Of a stretch of DNA of 64,000 nt, positions 57,697 to 64,000 are shown in pieces. The notes beneath the pieces were generated by a model. The model ran no database searches, had not been told where the DNA came from, and saw only the letters and a list, made by a program, of their open reading frames with translations. Made by a program: the position numbers and the translations under genes. Every line of letters starts with the position of its first letter. Position 1 is the stretch's first letter. Source of the DNA: Natronorubrum tibetense GA33 (GTDB lineage: Archaea > Halobacteriota > Halobacteria > Halobacteriales > Natrialbaceae). Where the stretch lies: assembly GCF_000383975.1 (NCBI RefSeq), contig NZ_KB913017.1, positions 1,965,105-2,029,104 on the forward strand, given 5' to 3'.

Positions 57697-59043
57697 ATGA
57701 CCGACACCTTCGTCGTCATCGGCGGTGACGCTGCGGGAATGAGCGCTGCGAGCAAGGCGAAACGCGACGATCCCGACCGAGAGGTGATCGTCTTCGAGAA
57801 GGGCGAGTGGGTCTCCTACGCCGCCTGCGGGATGCCCTATTACGTGAAGGGCGCGGTCGACGAGTTGGACGACCTTGTCACCGTGACACCCGAGGAGTTC
57901 CGGGAAGAACGAGACGTCGATCTGCGAACGGGCTCGGAGGTCGTCGGCATCGATCCGGAGGAGCGGACGGTGACGGTCGAGACCGACGGCGAGACCTCCG
58001 AGCAGCCCTACGACGACCTGCTCGTCGCGACGGGCGCGAGCGCGATCGAACCGCCGTTCGAGGGGCTGGAGCTCGAGGGCGTCTTCACCATCCACGACAT
58101 GGACGAGGCCGACGCCATCGAGGACTACGTCACCGACCACGGACCGGAGACGGCCGCGATCGTCGGCGGCGGCTACGTCGGCATCGAGATGGCCGAGGCG
58201 CTGTCGGCCCGCGGCGTCGACGTCCACCTCTACGAGATGCTCCCCCACGTCCTCCAGCCGTTCGGCGAGGCCGTCGCCGAGGTCGTCGAGGACCACCTCC
58301 GCGAGCAGGGGATCGAACTCCACCTCGAGACCGCCGTGTCGGGTTTCGACGGTGACGAGCGGGTCGACTGCGTCGAACTCGAGGACGAGACCGTCCCCGC
58401 GGACATCGCGATCGTCGGCGTCGGCGTGACGCCGAACGTCGAACTTGCCGAAGCGGCCGGCATCGAACTCGGGCCGACCGGCGCGATTGCGACCGACGAG
58501 TACGGACGCACGAACCTCGAGAACGTCTACGCGGCTGGCGACAACGCCGAGGCGACCCACGTCGTGACCGGCGAACCGGATCACGTCCCGCTGGCGCTGA
58601 CGGCCAACCGCGCGGGGCGGGCGATCGGACAGACCGTCACTGGCAATTCCACACCGACCGGCGGCACCGCGGGCACAGCGATCGTCAAGGCATTCGACCT
58701 CGGGGCTGCACGGACCGGGATCGTCGACGAAGATCAGGCCCGCGAAGCGGACTTCGATCCGGTCTCGGTCTCGATCTCGGCGTCGACGCGCGCCCACTAC
58801 TACCCCGGCGGCGCGGAGCTCACGGTCACGTTGGTCGCCGACCGCGAGAGCGGCGAACTGCTCGGCGGCACCGTCGTCGGCCGCGAGGGCGCAAAGCGCA
58901 TCGACACGGTTGCGACGGCGCTGACGGCCGGTATGACCGTCAACGAACTGCAGAACGCGGACCTGGCGTACGCGCCGCCGTTTAGCCCTGTCTGGGATCC
59001 GATCCTCACAGCGGCGAAAGTTCTCGCCGGAAAACTCGAGTGA
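57697..59043 (+). CDS. CoA-disulfide reductase / NADH oxidase-like flavoprotein
   Basis: 448 residues. FAD site VVIGGDAAGMSAASKAKR, redox Cys C44 in SYAACGMPYYV, NAD site AAIVGGGYVGIEMAEALSARG, the FAD-end VYAAGDNAEATHVV, and a C-terminal dimer domain (GAARTGIVDEDQAR, YYPGGAELTVTLVADRESGELLGGTVVGREGAKRIDT). Single-cysteine members use Cys-S-CoA or Cys-SOH and reduce CoA disulfide, persulfide or O2. It fits the sulfur and thiol island. Confidence 0.9.
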   Translation: MTDTFVVIGGDAAGMSAASKAKRDDPDREVIVFEKGEWVSYAACGMPYYVKGAVDELDDLVTVTPEEFREERDVDLRTGSEVVGIDPEERTVTVETDGETSEQPYDDLLVATGASAIEPPFEGLELEGVFTIHDMDEADAIEDYVTDHGPETAAIVGGGYVGIEMAEALSARGVDVHLYEMLPHVLQPFGEAVAEVVEDHLREQGIELHLETAVSGFDGDERVDCVELEDETVPADIAIVGVGVTPNVELAEAAGIELGPTGAIATDEYGRTNLENVYAAGDNAEATHVVTGEPDHVPLALTANRAGRAIGQTVTGNSTPTGGTAGTAIVKAFDLGAARTGIVDEDQAREADFDPVSVSISASTRAHYYPGGAELTVTLVADRESGELLGGTVVGREGAKRIDTVATALTAGMTVNELQNADLAYAPPFSPVWDPILTAAKVLAGKLE

Positions 59044-59050
59044 GGTGGTG

Positions 59051-60325
59051 ATGAACCCAGGCGAATCAGGCGACCTCGAGACGTACGTCGACGACCGCCG
59101 GGAGGACCTGATCGACCTTGCGCTCGACCTGCTGGCGGTCGACACGGCGAATCCGCCCGGGGATACGCGCGAGATCGTCGATCTGCTCGAGGCGTACCTG
59201 TCGCCGCTTCCGGTCGACGTCGAGCGGTTCGCGGTCGATCCGGCGAAACCGAACCTCCTCGTGACCCTGCCGGGCGCGAGCGACCGAACGCTGCTGTACA
59301 ACGGCCACCTTGATACGGTGCCGTTCGACGCCGACGCGTGGGCGTTCGATCCGCTCGGGGAGCGCGTCGACGACCGGCTCTACGGTCGTGGCGCAACTGA
59401 CATGAAGGGGTCCGTCGCCGCGATGCTGTTCGCGATCCGCGCGTTCGCCGAGACAGAGACCGAACCACCCGTCGACCTCGCGTTCGCGTTCGTCAGCGAC
59501 GAGGAGATCGGCGGCGACGCCGGCCTTCCCGCGTTGCTCGAGGCCGACCGACTCGAGGCCGACGCCTGCGTCATCGGCGAACCGACCTGCGAGGAGGGTC
59601 GCCACTCCGTGACGGTCGCCGATCGAGGGAGCATCTGGCTGACCCTCGAGGCGACCGGCGAGGCCGCACACGGCTCGCGGCCGGTATTAGGCGAAAACGC
59701 GATCGACCGGCTCTACGAGGCGATCACGACGCTGCGGGAGCGATTCGGTACGCGACGACTGGAGATCGATCCCGTTATCGAGCCGATACTCGAGGAGTCG
59801 ATAGACTACTACGCGCCAGCTATGGGCGACGAGACCGCCCGCAATCTCTTCCGGTATCCGTCGATCAACCTCGGGATCCTCGAGGGCGGGGAGGCGATCA
59901 ACAGCGTCCCCGGGTCCGCTCGCGCGGAGGTCGACGTTCGGTTGACCGCCGGCGTTCGGACGCCCGACGTCCTCTCGGGGATCCGGGAGTGCGTCGCCGA
60001 CTGCGAGGGCATCACGATCGCTGATGTCTCCTGGAGCGTCGGCACCGCAGAACCAGTCGGGAGCCCGCTCGTCGAGGCCGTGGCCTCGGGCGCCGAAGCG
60101 ACGACCGGAGAGCGTGTCTATCGGCGGAGCGCGACCGGCGGCGGCGACGCGAAGAAACTGCGAAACACCGGCATTCCGACGGTCGAATTCGCGCTCGGAA
60201 CGGACACCGTCCACGCCGTCGACGAGTACACGACCGTCGACGCGCTCGTCGGGAACGCGATGGTGTACGCACTTCTTCCCGAGCGGTGGGCGGCCGCGGT
60301 CGACGGGACCGACGCTTCCACATAG
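59051..60325 (+). CDS. M20-family metallopeptidase (ArgE/DapE/CPG2-like)
   Basis: 424 residues from ATG 59051; GTG 59045 is possible. LLYNGHLDTVPFD has the first zinc His and Asp; GRGATDMKGSVAAML the bridging Asp; VSDEEIGGDAG the catalytic Glu-Glu; GEPTCEEGRHSVTVADRG the dimer-domain entry; and GTDTVHAVDEYTTVD the last His. It hydrolyses an N-acyl or peptide bond. It starts right after the flavoprotein stop codon, so they are an operon. Confidence 0.9.
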   Translation: MNPGESGDLETYVDDRREDLIDLALDLLAVDTANPPGDTREIVDLLEAYLSPLPVDVERFAVDPAKPNLLVTLPGASDRTLLYNGHLDTVPFDADAWAFDPLGERVDDRLYGRGATDMKGSVAAMLFAIRAFAETETEPPVDLAFAFVSDEEIGGDAGLPALLEADRLEADACVIGEPTCEEGRHSVTVADRGSIWLTLEATGEAAHGSRPVLGENAIDRLYEAITTLRERFGTRRLEIDPVIEPILEESIDYYAPAMGDETARNLFRYPSINLGILEGGEAINSVPGSARAEVDVRLTAGVRTPDVLSGIRECVADCEGITIADVSWSVGTAEPVGSPLVEAVASGAEATTGERVYRRSATGGGDAKKLRNTGIPTVEFALGTDTVHAVDEYTTVDALVGNAMVYALLPERWAAAVDGTDAST

Positions 60326-60376
60326 AGCCAAGAGTCTCGGTATACGGGAAACGCTTAACCCTTATTGTGTGCATCT

Positions 60377-60595
60377 ATGGGTATGGAATACAATATCGGA
60401 TCGACGGATCGGATCGTCCGCGCGCTCGGTGGCGCGGTAGTGGCTCTCGTCGGCGTCGCGACGCTAGCGGGCGCACTCGAGTTCGGGACGGTGACCGGTG
60501 CCGTGGCGGTGCTGATTGGGAGTGTCCTTCTCGGGACGGCGTTGACTCGAACGTGTCTCCTGTACCGTATCCTGGGCGTCGATACGTCTACGTAA
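60377..60595 (+). CDS. DUF2892 (YgaP-type) membrane protein
   Basis: 72 residues from ATG 60377 (MGMEYNIGSTDRIVRALGGAVVALVGVATLAG). N-IG-DRIVR opening and two helices, with RTCLLYRILGVDT at the C-terminus, are the DUF2892 signature. In bacteria this domain is fused to rhodanese in YgaP. A box A-like CTTAACCCTTATT lies just upstream. The methyltransferase gene follows after 8 bp. Confidence 0.85.
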   Translation: MGMEYNIGSTDRIVRALGGAVVALVGVATLAGALEFGTVTGAVAVLIGSVLLGTALTRTCLLYRILGVDTST

Positions 60596-60602
60596 CCCGA
60601 CC

Positions 60603-61211
60603 ATGGATGCGGAACGATTCCAGAATACGGGGCAACCCGACTGGGACTGGTGGGGCAGACTGTGGCCGACGTCCGGCGCGACGCTCCGCCGCCTCGGAAT
60701 CGGACCTGGCCAGTCGCTCGCGGAGGTCGCCTGCGGGAACGGCTACTTCGCGCTCCCCGCAGCTCGGATCACCGACCCCGCACCGGTCTACGCGCTTGAC
60801 CTCGAGGAGTCGCTGCTCGAGGAGTGTGTTCGCCTCGCCGAGCACCAGGGAGTCGAGAACATCGTACCCGTTCACGGCGACGCACGACGGATGGCCCAAC
60901 TGCTCCCGGAGCGAGTCGATGTCGTCTTGGTCGCGAACACGTTCCACGGCGTCGACGACAAACGGGCGTTCGTCGAGCAAGCGGCCGAGTCGCTCCGACC
61001 GGGCGGTCGGTTCGTAATCGTCAACTGGCACGACCGGCCGCGTGAAACGACCACCGTCGCGGGCGAACCCCGGGGGCCACCGACCGACCTTCGACTGTCG
61101 CCCGACGAGACGAACGCCGTAGTGCTCGACGGGAAGGCGTTCTCCCTCGAGGAGCGCGTCGAACTCCCGCCGTACCACTACGCACTCCTGTTCCAACACG
61201 CCGACGGATGA
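60603..61211 (+). CDS. SAM-dependent methyltransferase
   Basis: 202 residues. LAEVACGNGYFALPAARI (about 39-56) is motif I, VYALDLEESLLEECVRLAE the next strand, and LVANTFHGVDDKRAFVEQAAESLRPGGRFVIVNWHDRP the motif II/III region. The N-terminal Trp-rich part (DWDWWGRLWPTSGATLRRLG) is characteristic of a haloarchaeal subgroup. Substrate unknown. It is in an apparent operon with the DUF2892 gene. Confidence 0.87.
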   Translation: MDAERFQNTGQPDWDWWGRLWPTSGATLRRLGIGPGQSLAEVACGNGYFALPAARITDPAPVYALDLEESLLEECVRLAEHQGVENIVPVHGDARRMAQLLPERVDVVLVANTFHGVDDKRAFVEQAAESLRPGGRFVIVNWHDRPRETTTVAGEPRGPPTDLRLSPDETNAVVLDGKAFSLEERVELPPYHYALLFQHADG

Positions 61212-61333
61212 CCGTTGGTACCGGCGGACGCGACCGCTGTTGCTCACCGCCGGGCCGCTCATCGCTGACGTTCGCCACCCAATATTTCACAATTGTCCCA
61301 AGATTATTGTCGACTCCCTACGTAGGTCGATCT

Positions 61334-62467
61334 ATGCAACCGAACCCAACGATGACGCCGACCGAACTCCGGGCCGACATCCCCGCCCTTCAGGAGAGCA
61401 CCTATTTCAATTTCGGTGCCCACGGCCCGAGCCCAAAGTACGTCGTCGACGCCGCCGACGAGTTCGTCCGCGAACACGAGTACGAGTCGACAGTAGCGGA
61501 CGATCCCTACGAGACCGCCTTCCGCGCGTTCGACCGCACTCGGGAGGCAGTCGCATCGCTCGTCGGGGCCGAACCGGACGAGATCGCGCTCACCGAGAGC
61601 ACGACGGCCGGGATCAACGCCGTCGCGAACGCGATCGACTGGCAGCCCGGCGACGTCGTCGTCCGAACGGATCTCGAGCACCCGGCCGGAATCCTTCCGT
61701 GGCAACGGCTCGAGCGCGAAGGCGTCGAGGTTCGCGTCGTCGAGACTGAGGCCGGTCGCATCGACACCGAGCGGTTCGCCGAGGCCGTCGCGGATGCCAG
61801 AGTCGCCTGTTTCAGCGCGGTGACGTGGACTCACGGGACGCAACTGCCCGTCGCAGAACTGGTCGACATCGCTCACGATGCCGGCGCGCTCGCGCTCGTC
61901 GACGCCGTGCAGGTCCCCGGACAGCTGCCGATAGACGTCGCGGAGTGGGGCGCCGACGCGGTTGCCGCCGCCGGACACAAGTGGCTTTTGGGGCTGTGGG
62001 GCGGCGGCTTCCTCTACGTCGACCGCGACGTCGCCGAGGGCCTCGAGCCGCGGACGGTCGGCTATCGGAGCGTCGAGACGCCGTCCGCCGAACCCTACGA
62101 GTTTGCGGCCGGCGCACGTCGGTTCGAAGTTGGGTCGGCGAACCCGGCACCGCACGTCGCGCTTCGAGAAGCGATCGACGTGATCGACGAAGTCGGGATC
62201 GACCGGATCGAAGAGCGGGCCCGCCGGCTCGCCGGTCGGCTAGCGGACGGCGTCCCCACCAACCGCTTGATCAGTCCGTCGTCGCCGGAGTCGGGGCTCG
62301 TGACGATCGATGTCGACGATCCAGCGGCGACGGTCGAACGTCTAGCCGCCGCCGGGATCGTCGTCCGGGCGCTCTCGTCGCCGAATGCGATTCGAGCGTC
62401 CGTCCACGCGGTCAATACCGCCGGTGACGTCGACCGGCTGCTCGAGGGATTGAAACGAGAGTGGTGA
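61334..62467 (+). CDS. Class V aminotransferase (cysteine-desulfurase-like)
   Basis: 377 residues from ATG 61334 (MQPNPTMTPTELRADIPALQESTYFNFGAHGPSP). LTESTTAGINAVANAI, SAVTWTHGTQLPVAELVDIAHDAGALALVDAVQVPGQLPID and AAGHKWLLGLWGGGFLYVD (Schiff-base K216) place it with NifS/SufS and isopenicillin-N epimerase-like enzymes. The conserved active-site Cys of true desulfurases (HSN...C loop) is not seen; the loop near residue 335 has SSPNAIRAS instead. So it may be a transaminase or epimerase, not a sulfur donor. Confidence 0.86.
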   Translation: MQPNPTMTPTELRADIPALQESTYFNFGAHGPSPKYVVDAADEFVREHEYESTVADDPYETAFRAFDRTREAVASLVGAEPDEIALTESTTAGINAVANAIDWQPGDVVVRTDLEHPAGILPWQRLEREGVEVRVVETEAGRIDTERFAEAVADARVACFSAVTWTHGTQLPVAELVDIAHDAGALALVDAVQVPGQLPIDVAEWGADAVAAAGHKWLLGLWGGGFLYVDRDVAEGLEPRTVGYRSVETPSAEPYEFAAGARRFEVGSANPAPHVALREAIDVIDEVGIDRIEERARRLAGRLADGVPTNRLISPSSPESGLVTIDVDDPAATVERLAAAGIVVRALSSPNAIRASVHAVNTAGDVDRLLEGLKREW

Positions 62468-62687
62468 GACGACGGTCGCCGGGTGACGTCCCGCCAGCAC
62501 GGGCTTGATCATCCACGACCGGCAATCACTCGAGCCGGACAGCGAACCGGCTCGGACACGAGTCGGGCCGAACAACTGTGCGGTCTGAGTCGCCGGTGCC
62601 GGCGGTACATGGGGTGATCTCGAATAGTGTCGTCGGGTTGCAACCGCCGACCGGAGGGTTTTCGACGCTTTAGGCCGATCGTTTCGT

Positions 62688-62936
62688 ATGGGAGAGGCAA
62701 ACGTCGTGATCGAGTGTCGCGACTGTGAGTTTTGTGAGTCGTTCGCGAATCTGGGTCGTGCGCGCGTCGCTCTCGACGACCACGAGTCGGAGGCGGGCCA
62801 CTACGTCGATTGGCAGATCAATCGCGTCGCCGACGGCGTCGAACGGGCGGGAGCCGACGCCGGTATCTGTGGTGTCTCTGGTCGGGAAAATCCGGACTCA
62901 GCGCTTCTCGACCGGGGCCAGCCCGACGAGCCGTGA
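62688..62936 (+). CDS. Small CxxC protein with N-terminal zinc knuckle
   Basis: 82 residues. VIECRDCEFCESFANLGRARVALDDHESEAGHYVDWQINRVADGVERAG contains CRDC-EFC and DHESEAGH, a zinc-finger-like set of ligands (C10, C13, C16, H34, H40 in rough count). Haloarchaeal conserved micro-protein of unknown function. The intergenic region upstream (220 bp) has no other feature. Confidence 0.75.
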   Translation: MGEANVVIECRDCEFCESFANLGRARVALDDHESEAGHYVDWQINRVADGVERAGADAGICGVSGRENPDSALLDRGQPDEP

Positions 62937-63083
62937 CGAGCACTGGTGTCGCTACGGACGTCCCGGACGAGTGTGACATTGCCCGGCTTCTACGCATGGA
63001 TCGAGACGGTGCGTCGGATCTGGATGAGACGTTTACACTGGATAGCGAGGCGACTACCTCGGCCCACCGTGGCCGGGCCCCAT

Positions 63084-63467
63084 TCAAAACGACTCGAGAA
63101 CCCGTTCGAAACGCTCGTACGCGTCGTCGCCGATCGGGTCGAGGTCGTCATTTTCAGCGACGCCGATCAGACGCTTCGGATCGACCGCGCTGACGACAAC
63201 GCCGTCGTCATCGTCGTAGACGACGACGTTACACGGGAGCAATGTCCCGAGTTCGAGATCGTCCTCGAGTCCCTGATGTGCCAACTGCGGGTTGCACGCA
63301 CCCAAGATTCTGTACTGTCTGAAGTCCTCGTCGAGCTTCTGCTTGAGCGTTTCCCGGACGTCGATATCGCAGAGCACGCCGAACCCCTCGTCCTCGAGGG
63401 CGTCGATCGTTTCCGCGACGACGTCGTCGAACTCGCCGTCGACTTGCGTACGATGTGTGTAGGACAT
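63084..63467 (-). CDS. DUF302 family protein
   Basis: 127 residues from ATG 63467 (MSYTHRTQVDGEFDDVVAETIDALEDEGFGVL). YRILGACNPQLAHQGLEDDLELGTLLPCNVVVYDDDDGVVVSAVDP is the DUF302 core, with GACNP and PCNVVV as in the copy at 56.7 kb, but without its C-terminal extension. It is divergent from the methyltransferase gene at 63578 (110 bp apart). Confidence 0.88.
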   Translation of the reverse strand: MSYTHRTQVDGEFDDVVAETIDALEDEGFGVLCDIDVRETLKQKLDEDFRQYRILGACNPQLAHQGLEDDLELGTLLPCNVVVYDDDDGVVVSAVDPKRLIGVAENDDLDPIGDDAYERFERVLESF

Positions 63468-63577
63468 ACTGTACGATCGATTTCGAAAAGTATCGTGATT
63501 GGGGTAGCAACGGCAAGCCTGCGGCGCGTGCATCGGTTCGGGGAAGACCGTAGTCCGTCCGCGGTGTAGGTATCACT

Positions 63578-64000
63578 ATGATCTCTCGGAGTACCTTACG
63601 AGCGATCGTCGCCCTGCTCGGGCTCACGCTGCTCGCTGGACTCGGATACGTCCTCCGGTGGCGATCGAACCCATCACCCTGCCCGTACGCCCAGCGCCAC
63701 GCGATCGACCTCCCGCGCCCGATCATCACTCGCTCACGGCTTCGCGACGTACTCGAGCCCCGACCCGGAGAACGTCTTCTCGAGGTCGGACCGGGAACCG
63801 GCTACTACACGGGGACCGTCGCACGGGCGATCGAACCGTCGGGGACGCTGCACGCCATAGACGTTCAACCGGAGATGGTCGAGCACCTCCGAACGCGACT
63901 GCGACAGGAGGGAAACTCGAACGTCGAACCGATCCGCGGCGATGCGCGCTCGCTTCCGTATCCTGACGATGCGTTCGACGCCGCGTATCTGGTCCTCGTG
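63578..64000 (+). CDS. SAM methyltransferase with N-terminal membrane helix (partial, runs off the window)
   Basis: The first 141 codons are visible from ATG 63578. A transmembrane helix (LRAIVALLGLTLLAGLGYVL) precedes PCPYAQRHAIDLPRPIITRSRL, then motif I LLEVGPGTGYYTGTVARAI and LHAIDVQPEMVEHLRTRLRQ, and the acidic PDDAFDAAYLVLV. The helix anchors it at the membrane. It pairs with DUF302, as at 56.2-57.2 kb. Confidence 0.87.
   Translation, partial: MISRSTLRAIVALLGLTLLAGLGYVLRWRSNPSPCPYAQRHAIDLPRPIITRSRLRDVLEPRPGERLLEVGPGTGYYTGTVARAIEPSGTLHAIDVQPEMVEHLRTRLRQEGNSNVEPIRGDARSLPYPDDAFDAAYLVLV

Noticed and set aside
61334-62467. Calling the class V aminotransferase a SufS cysteine desulfurase
   Set aside because: The active-site Cys loop is not found near the expected position, so the sulfur-donor function is not supported.

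Overview
The window is chromosomal DNA of a haloarchaeon. The evidence is high GC with GTC/GAC/GAG-rich codons, strongly acidic predicted proteins, archaeal transcription and replication factors (TFB, an RPA with its partner protein, a probable haloarchaeal RNA polymerase epsilon subunit), an archaeosortase-type PGF-CTERM protein, and AT-rich box A promoters close to start codons that imply leaderless mRNAs. The general flavour resembles the Natrinema/Haloterrigena/Natronorubrum group, but I cannot fix the genus from sequence alone.

Layout. 0-9 kb: the end of a probable surface-glycan locus, a DUF7344 regulator, tRNA-Phe with an array of tRNA-derived hairpins, PAP2 phosphatase, UPF0104-like membrane protein, AhpD-like protein, an IS relic, an aldo/keto reductase, an epoxide-hydrolase-like enzyme, tRNA-His. 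9-15 kb: a glyoxalase-fold plus carboxylesterase pair resembling MhqO/MhqD, then the rpa operon and small regulators. 15-21.5 kb: a complete ba3-type terminal oxidase (cbaD-B-A-C), a decayed TauE/SafE gene and an intact copper-type P1B ATPase. 21.5-25.4 kb: accessory DNA with two MITE-like elements, a small CPxCG zinc-finger gene, a FilR1-type regulator and tRNA-Thr. 25.5-36.9 kb: core metabolism and transcription (enoyl-CoA hydratase, GNAT, NadE, tRNA-Gly, TFB, NAD kinase, class V aminotransferase, RpoEps). 37-39.3 kb: a nucleotidyltransferase and a small membrane protein surrounded by six copies of a 37-nt promoter-like repeat, ending at mptA. 40-45 kb: PGF-CTERM protein, TrmB regulator, YyaL-like protein, FxsA and tRNA-Ile with a second hairpin array.

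45.4-63.5 kb is a thiol, metal and redox island. It holds a rhodanese/metallo-beta-lactamase protein, a wrecked metal ATPase, a mercuric-reductase-like flavoprotein with a His-rich tail, thioredoxin, SCO1, two membrane proteins with intramembrane CxxC motifs, a Tat-exported DsbA-like protein, two DUF302 genes each near a methyltransferase gene, a CoA-disulfide-reductase-like enzyme, a DUF2892 protein and a second class V aminotransferase. Several genes here are broken (metal ATPase, response regulator, Tat-signal fragment, frameshifted methyltransferase), and IS/MITE relics lie among them.

The most unusual signals are non-coding. (1) Hairpin arrays downstream of tRNA-Phe, -Ile, -His and -Thr reuse the tRNA 3' half as one arm of a long stem. 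(2) The 37-nt repeat family at 37.1-39.3 kb carries its own box A-like sequence. (3) A three-hairpin RNA-like module occurs at three IS-end relics. (4) A MITE family with about 37-bp inverted ends supplies the stop codon of one gene. (5) A 21-bp near-palindrome lies in the same position in two promoters of the redox island.
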